Of a stretch of DNA of 64,000 nt, positions 33,477 through 45,066 are shown in pieces. A program made the translations under genes and the position numbers. The notes beneath the pieces were generated by a model. That model was not told the origin of the DNA and did not search any database. It saw only the letters and a list, made by a program, of their open reading frames with translations. This DNA comes from Cricetomys ansorgei (taxonomy: Eukaryota > Chordata > Mammalia > Rodentia > Nesomyidae): positions 27,429,501 through 27,493,500 of the forward strand of contig JAMJFZ010000239.1 of assembly GCA_026225945.1 (NCBI GenBank), written 5' to 3'. Numbering within the stretch: position 1 is the first letter of the stretch; each line of letters starts with the position of its first letter.

Positions 33477-35389
33477 AGCTACTCATAAAGCCACACATAT
33501 AGAATATCTGTGTCTCATTAACCATACTTAAAGACAAATAACTTACACTGTTCAACCACACAAATTCAAAGTGTATATTGTTTCTTATTTAACTCTCATC
33601 TCCAAAAACAGAGAAGCCCATTCTCTTCAGAACAGCTCCCTGAGTCCATAATAAATCTGAGACCTTCATAGAAGTGTGGGACAAGCGTACAAGCATACGA
33701 GCATCTCCACATGATCCACATGCGATGCTGGGCATAGTATCTTGATATCTTATTTGAACAGCGATTTTATACATTCTCAGCAGAGAGGCACAGAATTATG
33801 TTTCTAATAAGAAGCTGCACAAGGCAGCTGAGGAAGCCTTTCATACCAGGAATAAAGTGATGCACAACCAAGTATCATAGGAGATCTAAAATACACCAAC
33901 GCTTTTTTTTGTGGTAGGAAATGGTGTGGGCTGCTGGTGGGAGGTAAGGAGAGAAATTAAAGAGGCTTGGGGACAGCTTGCTGGTTTCCTTACTGCAGAA
34001 CTGAGTTGTAAATAGTTCTGGTGACTTAGCATGTGACAAGCACTTAGTTGTTATCCAAATTAGAGTGAGTTTCTGCAGCATGTCTTGTCTGCAAGCTTGA
34101 CATTCGTAGAAATGACTGTCTGAGAAAAAGCTTTTAGCATATTCTCAAGGGTGGCTAAATGTGAAATATGAAACTTCCTCTCTGCTGAACGACTTCATGA
34201 ACAACTGATGATGGTTATATTAATTTTGAGTCTGAAGAAGAAATTAGGATGTTCTTGGTATATTTAACTTCAGTGTTTCCTGTGCCCCTATTAGGCAGAG
34301 ACCCAAGTTACCCATTCAGGGAAATACATAATTCTGATGCTAAATATACACTGCTGTTAAGTTTTGGAACAGTTTTGTCATGTAGGTGAGTGAGAGAGTA
34401 GAAATAGCAAATAGAGATCTAAACATGCAATATCTTAAATATGTAATATTTAAATATCTTAAAAATGTAGATGGCATAATATTTAAAAAACTATCATGGG
34501 TCAACATTAGGGCATGATCAAGTTCAACTCAACCAAAAAGCTCTCCAGTTGGCCTGTCTCAGAACACACCCCATGGCTTGAACCTGAAGCTCCAAATTCC
34601 CGCTCTGTGTTGTCAAGTAAGACAGTGCTCATCATTGGACAGATTTAGCGTCACCTTAGAAGCCCAGTCTCATTGTGCAGGGTGACAGTCATAGGAGTGG
34701 TGCTTTTACCAGGCTGGAATCTGGTCACATTGAACAGCAGCAGATTGACGAACTTCCGTGTGCAATGCAGGGCACACATAGAGCCTTCCCAGATTAAATA
34801 TCAAGACTGAGAGCACTAGGTAGAGAATACAGTTTGCTCCCCAGTCTGTTTTATTGGAAGTTTGGTCATATGAGGATACTTCTGATTTCAGTTTAAGATT
34901 ATATCAAAAGCACTTTCAGAGGTGTTATTCAGAGTGTTGGGTAAGTGCCCTTCTTGCTAGCAATGAGAATGAAATAAAGAGTGATGCCTGTAGCAGGGGT
35001 GAGCGTGTGGTCTCCCCATCAAGCTGCCTGCTGTGCATGGGAGAGGGCATTTCCAACTGATCAGAATTAATGGACTGCTATTTTCATGTCAGCAGATAGA
35101 ATTTCATGGGGCTTTTATGAACAATTCCAAACCCAGTTGCTTTGAGTGCTCATGTATCACAGGTGTGGCGTGGCTATATGGCTTGTCACTTGATGATCAA
35201 GACCATTCTTTATTCATTTTGCATGCCCCCTGCTTCCCACGGCACTTTGCTTGTGCAATTATCTCACTTATTAATATTTGAACAATTCTCAATATGTGAA
35301 ATCAGACATCAAAATTTGGATAGTCTTAAGCCTTCCATTTGACTAGCTTGACTCACACCTTACCAGCAGTGAAGGCTAACCTCATTAAC
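33476..35389. other. Unassigned 1.9-kb stretch
   Basis: No interspersed repeat recognised; small open frames only, none with a domain. Confidence 0.4.
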
Positions 35390-35575
35390 GGGTTTCACGT
35401 GATGGGCACTACTCTAAGGCCTTTGCATTCAAACACACTGTTTCTTCACAGTGCCATGAGGTTGTACTCAGATTGCCACACAGCCAAGTAAACGGGCATT
35501 CAGTGAGTCACCTGAGGTACTTGCAGCTACTAACTAAGCACCTGAGTCAGAACTCGAACCAAGGTAATGTTGATC
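35390..35575 (-). mobile_element. MIR SINE
   Basis: Antisense MIR: CGTGATGGGCACTACTCTAA, TTCTTCACAGTGCCATGAGG, CCACACAGCCAAGTAAACGG, GAGTCACCTGAGGTACTTG, then CTAACTAAGCACCTGAGTCA and GAACTCGAACCAAGG, the antisense B-box region. One of the better preserved MIRs here. Confidence 0.7.
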
Positions 35576-35587
35576 TGGAGCTGTTTT

Positions 35588-36600
35588 ATTATTTTTTTTT
35601 TTGGCCACTGTATAAGTGTGTCCAGTGTACTGTAATCATAGTTACCCCTCAATTTCCTGTCTTAATCACCTTCCATTCTTTCTTCCCCTTTCCTCCCAAC
35701 TGGTCTCCCTCCTACTTTTATTTTGTTTGTCGTTGTTGCTGCTGTTGTGTAATGTGGAAAGTAATGTAATGTGTCTGCAGATCCCACACATATAACTGCA
35801 GCTGCTGTGTGATCATGCGTGTAGTGGTGACGTCATAACCAAAGAATAGCATTTCAAAGGCTCCTCTTTACCCTTGGCTCTTATATTCTTTCTGTTTCTT
35901 CTTTCATGACATTCCCTGGGCCTTGGATGGGGGGGGGCGGGGGATACAGATGCTATTTTTAGAGCTGAGCACTCAGCAGTGGCTTATTCTCAGCCCTATG
36001 AAGTTTCTGTATTCACTGCTGCCCACTGCAAAAAGGAGCTTCTCTGAGCCAGGCTCAGAGCTGCTCTCGTCTGTGAGACTAAACATAAATTTTCAAAATG
36101 AGTACGTGTCTACTTAGGCAAAACATTAGTACTATGTTCCTCTTAGGGCCTGTGACTCCCCAGCCATAGGCTTTCAAGCAGGTTTACAGTACCAGGTAGA
36201 AATTCCCTCTCATGGAGCAGGTCTGGAAGCCAACCAGAAAACAGATATTATCCTCTAGAAAGCCTTGAAACTATTGTAACAATAGGCGTGTCTTGTCTGC
36301 TGATAGGTCTGTATTATAGCATGCGTGGCCTATAGCTAGGTGAGATCAGTGATGAATTTGCTTCTCTAATGGCCTGAATAGCATCTTCAGGTACTATGAA
36401 TGATAGCCAGCAAAGAGGAAACTTCAGCTTGATTTTCCATATTATGCACCCAAAAGAGGTGGTGTCTACAGCAGTACGTCTTACTGTCCTGTACTTGTAG
36501 GCAACCAAAAGCAATGACAATAGGCTATACTCTTTTGGGAGCCTCTGGGGCCTCCCTGACCCACAAATCCTAGGAAGCAGCTATCCTTGGATCTGTGTTC
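35588..36600 (-). mobile_element. Lx-type L1 3' UTR, about 1 kb
   Basis: Begins at a T-run (35591-35602, the antisense poly-A tail) and follows the antisense UTR: TAAGTGTGTCCAGTGTACTG, GACATTCCCTGGGCCTTGGA, GATACAGATGCTATTTTTAG, CTGAGCACTCAGCAGTGGC, AAAAAGGAGCTTCTCTGAG, CTGTGACTCCCCAGCC, GGTCTGTATTATAGCATGC, GGGGCCTCCCTGACC. No ORF2 follows, so this copy is truncated inside its UTR. Confidence 0.85.
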
Positions 36601-37090
36601 TTAATCTTGCTTCTATTGCATCGAACACACAGATAAGTCAGAGACTGAAAAAGAAAGGCCCCTCTTAAAAGATTCACTGGTTCCAAAACCTAAACAGAAT
36701 TTTCTAGAGCTCTACACAGAGAGTAGTTCACTGTCAATCAACCAGGATTTTGACAGCACTTTCTAGAACATAAAGTAAATATTTTATACTAACACTCAGC
36801 TAGGAGACTTTAATCACTAGTAATCAAGATGGGTTTTAATTTTTATATTTATATAAAATATATGACCTTTACCCATATTTTCTACCTGATGCCATCCTAT
36901 AATTTGGTAGAGATAATAGAGTTAAATATTTAAAGCTATAGTAAGAGATTAAAAACTGCTTCCATGATGAAACCCAACCCTAACCTCAGGAAGACTCTGT
37001 TCACATGCTCAGAGTTATGAGTACCACCCTTGTGTGAGATTTTACTCCCTGTCCTAAATTTCATTTTTCTTAAATACATTGAAATATTAT
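36601..37090. other. Unassigned spacer
   Basis: Nothing recognised. Confidence 0.4.
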
Positions 37091-37140
37091 ATATCTATCT
37101 ATGTATCTATGTATCTATGTATCTATCTATCTATCTACTA
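37091..37140. repeat. (ATCT)n microsatellite
   Basis: ATCT/ATGT tetranucleotide units, immediately followed by (CA)n. Confidence 0.93.
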
Positions 37141-37169
37141 TACACACACACACACACACACACACACAT
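37141..37169. repeat. (CA)n microsatellite
   Basis: About 14 CA units between the (ATCT)n and the tail side of a minus-strand B3. Confidence 0.95.
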
Positions 37170-37368
37170 ATTTCATGTGTATTGGTGTTTTGTCTGCATG
37201 TATGTCTGTGAACCTTTTACATGTTAGTGGAAGCCAGAAGAGGGCATCAAATCCCCTGATACTGGAGTTACAGATGATTGTGAGCTATCATGTACATGCT
37301 GGGAATTGAACCCAGGTCTTCTAGAAAGGCAGTCAGTGCTCTTAACTGCTAAGCCATCTCTCTAGCAC
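37170..37368 (-). mobile_element. B3 (B2-class) SINE
   Basis: On +: ATTGGTGTTTTGTCTGCATG, AGAAGAGGGCATCAAATCCC, GGAGTTACAGATGATTGTGA, TGCTGGGAATTGAACCCAGG and GTGCTCTTAACTGCTAAGCC ending ATCTCTCTAGCAC, the antisense tRNA-like head. Good preservation. Confidence 0.92.
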
Positions 37369-37751
37369 CTAAATTTCAGTTTCTAGGGGCATTAATTAAA
37401 TGCATTTGTAATTCCTTGTAGCACTTACATTTCATTTCAAACTACAGAGTTCTTGGTAGTGGCGGTGTCTGTTGTTTTCATGGATGTTTGTTTGTTACAG
37501 TTTTTGCAAAGAATGAATTCCATGCTGCCAGTTTTTGAATGACTGTTTCTAAAATGAATAGTCATTCCCCAGCCTGAACAGAGAGAGTAATATCTCATTA
37601 ATGTTTAAAAGGAACTAAGTAATGTGTGGACTGATTTGATTTCAACTATTATATATTTTATATGTAGTAATTAAGTCACTCCAGTACTTTCATGCCTTCT
37701 TTTTCTCCTATGGCAATTGTGATAGTGCATTTTTTTATAAAGATATGTGCC
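37369..37751. other. Unassigned spacer
   Basis: Nothing recognised. Confidence 0.4.
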
Positions 37752-38045
37752 ATTCATTAATTCATTCCATCCTGCAACACTGAGTTCTTGTGCTTTGCCG
37801 GGGACCAAGCATAGTCATAGGCTCCAGGAAGCTATAATGAACAAATTAAGTCTCTTCCTTCAGAAGCAAAAATCTCAGTGTAACTTTATTGAACATATAT
37901 TGGGTTAGTGTATATAAATGTCTGGTGCATGCTAACACTGAATTAGCTTTAGTCCTAAAAGTCCATTAGCTATTTTAGGAAGTAAGCCAGAGAATTCATT
38001 TTACCCACGAGAATACAGCAGGATAAGGAATGTCAGTTATTACTG
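37752..38045 (-). mobile_element. MIR/L2-type ancient remnants
   Basis: CATTCATTAATTCATTCCAT, GGGGACCAAGCATAGTCATA then GGCTCCAGG and AATGAACAAATTAAG resemble the mammal-wide TTCATTCAACAAATATTTATTGAGC..GCTCTGGGGATACA..GAACAAAACA pattern; a second part (TTATTGAACATATATTGGG, TTCATTTTACCCACGAGAAT) fits antisense MIR. Strand and family are tentative. Confidence 0.4.
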
Positions 38046-38769
38046 GGGATGTTATGAGATTGTGAGCCAAAGGAAGAGAATAAAGGAAGCAGATGAATGT
38101 GCAATGTGGGTACTTGATTTTCCTCAGTGTTCAATGGAAAGGTGCATAGAGAAGGGCATTTAGTATTTGATAGGTAAAAAGGTAAGACAGGGAGTGTGAC
38201 AAGGTAAGAAAGGAAAGACCCATTGGAGTGGAAGGCACAGTGGCACACAAGATATAGTTATGAAACTAGGAATCTATGAAGCCTTTTATTGAAAAAGAGA
38301 AAAACAGAACCGAACATTCTGACCAGAATATGGAGTAGAAGAGATGACAAGGATAAGGCAAACCACAGCCACATTATACCTATTATTATGGGTATTGTAA
38401 TATATATACCACATTATGCATTTCACCCTACACTGGAAGTCCGAAATGATTTTCTTTATATTGTAGAGAAACATGAAGATTTTAAACCAGGAGATAATAG
38501 GATTGGGTTTGCATTTTAGAAGTTTCAGTGAAATTCTGAAGAATAGACACAGGGATTTAGGAAATAGTATGGGTTATAAGAAGGAACCGACATGGTGAGA
38601 AGAGAGGGAAGGCATGTCACAAATCACTGAAGGAGACAAAGGAAAATTTAGCGAAAGGAGTAGACAAAGAATCAACTGAGGAAAGCAAATCTTTCAAAAT
38701 GGCTTCTAGTTTTGGTTTGTTTGTTTGTTTTTGGAAATGGTATTGAATATTGAAGAGGTTTAGAGTTTT
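38046..38769. other. Unassigned spacer
   Basis: No repeat body recognised except a short (GTTT)n near 38714-38732. Confidence 0.4.
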
Positions 38770-38865
38770 CAGGGACAGAAAGAGAAAGGGTGGAGAGAGA
38801 GGAGATGGCAGAGATGGAGAGAGCGGGGAGAGAGGTGGATAGAGATGGATAGATGGATGGATGCA
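38770..38865. repeat. Purine-rich (GA)n / (GATA,GATG)n tract
   Basis: GAGAGAGAGGAG-type purine run passing into GATGGATAGATGGATGGATG. Low complexity. Confidence 0.9.
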
Positions 38866-39008
38866 AGTACCTTAAATGATAATATGCTTTAATATACACA
38901 GAAACATGCAGACAATGGATTCACAGAAAGACAAATGACAAGTACCATTGCCATCATTGTGAAATGTCTCTGGTAAGTGTGGAGCTTTCTGTAGTTGAAA
39001 ATTAAGAA

Positions 39009-39356
39009 CTTGGAGCTGGAGTAATGGTTCAGTCCTTAAAATGCTCCCCATATAAGCACCAGGACCTAGGTTCATGTTCACAACACTTGTGTTAAATTCT
39101 GGGTGTTATGTAACATTGTAATTTCAGCACTGGGGAGACAGACAGTGTGATCTCTTGAGCTTGCTGACTTGGAAGACCAGCAGAATCATGAGTTCCAGAT
39201 TTGCTGAGAGATCCTGCCTCAAAAAGAAGATGGACAGAATTTACAAAGGTACCTAATATCAACCTCCAAATGCTGAGAGACCCTGTCTCAAAAAGAAGAT
39301 GGGCAGAAATTTAAAAGGTACCTAATATCAATCTCCAAATGCATACACATGTGTGT
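39009..39356 (+). mobile_element. B4 / ID_B1-type SINE with 69-bp internal tandem duplication
   Basis: Head GGAGCTGGAGTAATGGTTCA, ACCAGGACCTAGGTTCATG, B1-like centre TTCAGCACTGGGGAGACAG, then the stretch starting TGCTGAGAGA..CTGCCTCAAAAAG occurs twice: 39202-39270 and 39271-39339, both including GGTACCTAATATCAA. The duplication is not part of the family pattern and arose in this copy. Confidence 0.8.
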
Positions 39357-39358
39357 AT

Positions 39359-39410
<52 letters not shown>

Positions 39411-39426
39411 ACACACACTCACATAT
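39357..39426. repeat. (CA)n microsatellite
   Basis: Long CA run with rare ACTC interruptions, developed from the CA-rich SINE tail. Confidence 0.95.
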
Positions 39427-41056
39427 CCATACACATTTCAAAAACGGGAAAAAAGAACTAAAAGAAAGAGATGATAGTTGCATTTAGAAACAGAATACAA
39501 TGAAGAAATGTGATTCATCAGGAAACATAAATTTGCTCACAATTGAAAAAATCCATAGAGAAGCCTAGCTTACAAAGAGATCAAAGGTTCATATCTCAAT
39601 TCTCTTTTCATACACTTTTAAATGTTTAATAAATGTTCTTATGGCACAACTTTTTAAGATAACATATTGATATAAGCAAATACTGACTTGATGTCTCATA
39701 ATAGTGATTGAATTTGGTCTTCTCTGTTAACACTGGGCATGGAATAACATACGCATCAAAGTCCAACAGGAAAACTCAATTTTCTGCCAATGAAAACCAT
39801 TTTCCTTTCTCAGCTAGATGGAAGGTACTGGCTTATTGTTTTTTCCTACTTGCTTTCCTTTATGACCCTATCAGAATTAGTGAATCGGGGTGGCACAGAC
39901 AGGTTATGAGACAGAAAAGTTGCTCATCGGGCTTTTATCTACCTTCCAGCTCATTCACGAATTCCTCAGCTATAACTGTTTTGGTAGCGAGCTCTGAAGA
40001 CTACAGCTTTCTGGAGCTGAGAATATCTAACCCTGGCTGACAGCCAACTTACAACAGCTCTGCCTCCTTCCTTCTTCTGCATTGAAAAATTTGTTTCTAG
40101 GTTCATCCAAGGTTTTACTCTCCCTCCTCACAGAAACCCATTTTTGCAAGCATCATCTCTGGGTATCTTTACTCTCCTTTCCACAGTAGGTGTCCTATAT
40201 ACTGGCTCATGGTAGGCCCTTCTTATTCACCAATAAAAAAAAGAGTCTAGCAGTCAGGTACCTATTTCTGTCTGCTCTACATCATGTAGATACATGTTAG
40301 ATTCCACAAGAAGTTCTCTCGAGGTTTCCATATACCTCAAGACACAGTGCTTCCCATCTGCCAACATCTGCCAACAGGGCCTGGGAACGTGGTTGACAAA
40401 TACAAGTTGATTCCCATTAAAAAAATAAAATGTGATATTTTCCCTTCTTCACCATATTTCTCAGGGAAACCTCACATTTCACAAACACATATATACATAC
40501 AGTTTTTAAAACATTTCTAAAGTTTTGTATTGACTGTCCATCCAGTGAGCACATAAGAACTCTATTTGTATGGAAGCATGGGAAAGAAAAGTGCATGATG
40601 CCTTCAGTTTTACTCTGTAATAGATTAACACACCATATGCTATATAATTCATGATAGGAAAATCAAAATAAGTAGTTTTTATGTAAACGTTTGGTCCTGA
40701 AGCCAACTATAACAAAGAGGGTCTCAGTCTGCACTAAATCCACTGTTTCCTGTTTTCCTCCCCTCTCTCTTCCTTCTTCCCTAACCTCTTCCTGATTTCC
40801 ATTCATGTCATCCATGACATTTTCTCAGGTTTTTTTTTATCAGTTTGCTCTCTGAAAAATGATTACTGTAGAATGTATGTAGATCTGTTTCATTACTGTA
40901 TATGTCATTTTCCCATTGCAAGGTAGTAAATTTGTTCCAAAGGCTCATCACATGAGCCAAGTAAATATTCAATGAAAAATCTGCTACTTGTAGACTCTGT
41001 ATCAACGATCTAGAATAAGAAGCAATACTCATTCAACAACATTTTCATCCATATTG
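39427..41056. other. Unassigned 1.6-kb stretch
   Basis: No interspersed repeat recognised. The 110-residue frame at 39708-40040 shows no domain and has no supporting context. Confidence 0.4.
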
Positions 41057-41070
41057 AAAAACTGTTATCA

Positions 41071-41254
41071 GCAGGGTGATGGTGGCGGCACATGCCTTTA
41101 ATCACAGCACTCAGAAGGCAGAGGTAGGCAGATCTCTGTGATTTCGAGGCCAGCCTGGTCTACAGAGTGAGTTCCAGAACAGCCAGAGTTACAACAGAGA
41201 AACCCTGTCTGGAGAAAACAAAACAAAATCAAAAACAAAACAAAAAGAATAAAG
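41071..41254 (+). mobile_element. B1 SINE, full length, with target-site duplication
   Basis: Complete B1: GTGATGGTGGCGGCACATGC, TTTAATCACAGCACTCAGAA, GATTTCGAGGCCAGCCTGG (B box with its CpG kept), CTACAGAGTGAGTTCC, GAGAAACCCTGTCTGGAG and an AAACAAAAC-type tail. Flanked by AAAAACTGTTATCA (41057-41070) and AAAAACTATTATCA (41255-41268), a 14-bp duplication with one mismatch. This is the youngest-looking SINE in the window. Confidence 0.95.
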
Positions 41255-41309
41255 AAAAACTATTATCAAAACAAAAATAATTTTAAAAGACATACATATT
41301 AAAATATTA

Positions 41310-41405
41310 TCTTCAGAATGTGAACCATCATGTGAGTGCTGGGAACCAAATCCCAGTCCTTTGCAAGGGAAGTAGGTGCTCTTAGCCTCTGACCATATTT
41401 CTACT
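41310..41405 (-). mobile_element. B2/B3 SINE head fragment
   Basis: On +: GTGAACCATCATGTGAGTGC, TGGGAACCAAATCCCAGTCC, GTAGGTGCTCTTAGCCTCTG then ACCATATTTCT. Only the tRNA-like head and adjoining body remain. Confidence 0.75.
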
Positions 41406-44009
41406 TCCCCACACACCCACGCAGTTCTTGTTATATGAATGATGATTAAGGGAAGGCATGTTGGATAAATGAAAATCTTACCTGAATCCTCTGTTCTCGT
41501 TTTAATTATATAACATTATAAGAACCTCCATTATATTGTCACCTCCCCACCCATTAGCCCTTACAATTATGTCTATTTTAAGAACCTCTGGCTCCTTATC
41601 CTCACTGCTACTGAGAACCCTCATTATGTCTGAAGTGGCTTGAAATCTGTGGTCCCCACACTTCTGTGAAATCAAACTCTCAAGGTAAAAGTGTGGATCC
41701 TGAGAGATAAATGAATCATGAGGCTGGAGTCTTCATGAACAAATGCTCCAGGGTTCCTATGAATCCAGATCAGAGAGCTACCTTTCTTATGTCCACCCCA
41801 CGTGCAGAAGGTATGCAACATGGAAGAAGCCTTGACCAGACCCCACCTTACTGGTTCGTCAGTGCCAGGTTCTCAGCATTTGAGTGAGAAACACTTTCCT
41901 GTGTTTCATTTATCATTTGGTCTATGGTACATTGCATAGCAACTTCAACATTAGGTCTACTTTGGGATGATAGACACTAGTTCACCTGATAAAAATGTAG
42001 TTTCTTTTCTTTAAAAGAAAAACAAACAAACAAATGTATTATTTCCTAGGATAAAACCTCCTGTTGGTCTCCTGATACCTACAGAATAGCATCCCTACGC
42101 ACCTTCCAAGGATCACATATAAGGGTTTTCAGATTCAAAATCTACCTTGTGTCATTTCTTACCACTTTTGACACGCTAACCTTGACATGTTCAGCCTATC
42201 TACCGAGTTCAAGTTCTCAGAACTGTCTTTAGAGGAACATGAAAACGTTTATGAACTTGGGATGATTTCACTTATCCTTTAAGAGCTGACCCTTGTAACA
42301 CTGCTGTACGCCTTCCCTGGTCAGTTGCTGTTTTCCATCCATGATTCCACAGTGCTCTGTGCTGCCCCCTAATGGCACTGTTCATGTGCACTGCTGTGGT
42401 ACTCACCCATATGATTCTTTTACTATGCTACAGTGAATCATTTTATCACAGGGAATGTCTCTTACTCCCTCAAAGACTGACAAGAAATGATTAATAAGCT
42501 TACTTTTAATCCAGTGATTCCACGTAACCAATCCACATATTTCCCACTGTCTGTTAAGCATTGTACTAGACTTTCACTGGAATAAATATCCCCCTGGTTA
42601 AATTAAATATAAGATGCTAACCTGCAAAAGCATCTTTTCCTCTTCTCCTTTCAACTATGGAAATAGTTTGGGTAATACAAGCAATGTTCCTGAAGAGTTG
42701 CCTAGGAGTATGAAGAAGAGGTCATGGCAAAGACTTTGCTTGTCACTGAAGAAGTAGAAAAAACAAAAATGAAAAGCAGGTCTTGTGAGGCTGAGATGAA
42801 GCTATTTCTGGCCTGAGATATCCAGTTTCCATAAGTACTGTCTGCATTCCCTGCTTCCTGGACACTTCGTGTGTTTCCCTCTTCTTTCTCACCAACTCTC
42901 TGTGATGGGCAGTCAGCAAGAAAACAGGGCTAAGATTGAGAAAGAGAGCTTTGTATTTTGTGTAAGGGAATGCTTCCCAGATGCCAAGGAAGGAATGATT
43001 TGTTCTGGCATATTTTGCACTAGCCATTGAAAACTTTGTCCTGGACACATGTGCACCTTTGTGCAACACATTGGCTTACTTTTGATCTTACACACTAGCA
43101 GCAGACCCATGAGGACAAAAAGGGAGTCCCCAAGTTACCTGGTGCTTTCTCTTCCCCATCATGGAAGAGTTAGTTATTGTATCTTATTTCAACAAAAGGG
43201 TTGAAGAATCAAGGTAATCAAATCAAGGACAAATCAATTATCAAAAAGATTTATCTATGCAAATTTGTAGTAAGAGACAAGGAGTAATATGTTAGTATAA
43301 TTGGCCCCAGATCAAGTTCCCAGCAAAACCAACTATTGGCATGGACTCTTAAGATGTGTGTTTTCACCAGGCATCAAGAGTTTCACTAACAATGTCATAT
43401 AGATGTTCCTTTCTACTTCAGTGACAGGCCCAGACTGAGCAAAGTGTACAACTCTCCCAATTGAAAACTTAGAACATATTGAAAAAATAATCAAAACCCA
43501 ACAAAACCCAAGCTCAGCCAAATAATAATTAAGCATGTAGTTGCCACATAGAATTCCAGGTTGTGTTCTCATTCGTCTACTCTATCATTGTTCAAGGCTG
43601 ATTGTTTGAGCATCAACACAGCTTTCCAGATCAATAGGACTAGACTCATTCATGCCGGGTTCCTGTTTGCATTTAGATTTGTCCAAGGCTCTGTGTTCTT
43701 TTTTGTAGTTTTTCTGCCTTTTATACTTTGAGAGGAAACATTTGCCTTTGTATTTGAGTTTTGAGTCCACTGTTATTTCCACAAGAAAACGGGGAATCGT
43801 TGCTACATTCTCTGCTTAGCAATGAGAGACTAGAGAAGACTTGCATACCAAGTCTCTTCTCCTTTCTCACCCCTCAGGTCCCCAAGCGTTAGAAGGAGCA
43901 CCTACTGGTTACTGTTCCCACTGTTGCCCTTAAGATCTAAGTTGCAGGTTTTCTTGTTGATACACCCATTGTGCAAAGTTGCTGAATCCAAAACACACTA
44001 AATCAACTC
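41406..44009. other. Unassigned 2.6-kb stretch
   Basis: No interspersed repeat recognised. The 108- and 65-residue minus frames (42743-43110) overlap out of phase and have no domain. Holds the CTCF-type motif at 42361. Confidence 0.4.
42361..42378 (-). promoter_or_regulatory. CTCF-type binding motif
   Basis: GCTGCCCCCTAATGGCAC on +; the minus strand reads GTGCCATTAGGGGGCAGC. This fits the CTCF core (CCAnnAGGGGGCRS) including the AGGGGGCAG block. A strong match by eye; occupancy is unknown. Confidence 0.5.
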
Positions 44010-44330
44010 ATTTGTATTTTTAGACTTCATTTCCCTAAATGAAATAAATGGGAGTAATATTAGTTACATCAGTGACACCACTAAAGCATCCATTGAGCTT
44101 CGATAATAAGAGCAACAATAACAATAAAATTTTATAGCTTTTTTTCTCAAAGGAAATTAGAACACTTTACCAACATTATTGTCTCATTAATCCTCATGTC
44201 TTTGAAAAACAGAGCTGTGTGTGTGGATGGAAGAGTGGGAGCTGGTGGGTGGGGAGCAGACGGACCTACCTGAAAATCATTAGGTTAAGTAAATGAAATA
44301 ACGTGTGTGGAGCACAGCAAGTGCCCTCTG
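44010..44330 (+). mobile_element. MIR-like fragments
   Basis: GACTTCATTTCCCTAAATGA, AAATGGGAGTAATATTAGTT and, further on, AGTAAATGAAATAACGTGTG, GAGCACAGCAAGTGCC follow the order of the MIR 3' half (CAGTTTCCTCATCTGTAAAATGGG..AATAATAGT..TGTAAAGC..AGTGCCTGGC) with intervening unrelated sequence. Confidence 0.35.
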
Positions 44331-44705
44331 CTCATTGCTTTCTACTTATCCAAGTTTTTTTCTCTGACTTTCTCTTCCTTTCCTGCTCCCCCAAGCCTTC
44401 TTCCTATAGTAATAATGCCTGAGACGAGATCATTTCAGTTGAAGAGGGCAGTGCTGTTTTTTAACCCAAAGTACTCTGATTCTCTTGAAAAGAAACTGTA
44501 TAAGTTTTCTCTCATTGTTTAATTGGTTTACAGCAACGTGAGCATCTTCTCCCATCTTCAGCAGAGTCTTCAGAGGTAAGGATGAGTAACTCTTCTCTCT
44601 CAGCCCCCTCCTAGAGTTGGAGGAGCTTCACCTTTGTAACACCACAATGCCTGTATTTGGAACTCTTGGGTAAAGAAAAAACTCCATTGTGTGGAGATGG
44701 AGAAA

Positions 44706-45066
44706 AATCTAATGAGGGTGGCTTAGCTGGAAACGAATTGTCTTGCAATCCTGAGGACCTAAATTCAATCCCAGCATAAACATAAGAGGCCTACTGTGGT
44801 GGCTTGCATTTGGAATCCCAAAGATGGGCAACAAAGACTGGGGAAATCCTTGGTTCTCACTGGCCAGTCAGTTTAACATAATTCATATATTCCTAAGCAG
44901 CAGGAGACCCAGTCTCAGAGGAGGTAGATGGCACTTTGGAGTAGCATCTAAGATTGTCCTCTGGCCTCAGCATGTACATTCACACACACACACACATGCA
45001 TCAACACACATAAAAACATGCACATGGACACACAGGCAGGCAAACAGATACACACACACATGAGAG
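44706..45066 (+). mobile_element. B4 / ID_B1-type SINE with CA-rich tail
   Basis: Head GGTGGCTTAGCTGGAAACGA, CCTGAGGACCTAAATTCAAT, CCCAGCATAAACAT; centre CTGTGGTGGCTTGCATTTGG, AATCCC; distal GGAGACCCAGTCTCAGAGG, GATTGTCCTCTGGCCTCAGC; tail with CACACACA runs to 45060. The 79-residue plus and 71-residue minus frames here are within the SINE. Confidence 0.8.

Noticed and set aside
37030..37309. Tyr/His-rich frames across 37.0-37.3 kb
   Set aside because: They translate the (ATCT)n and (CA)n microsatellites and part of a B3 SINE.
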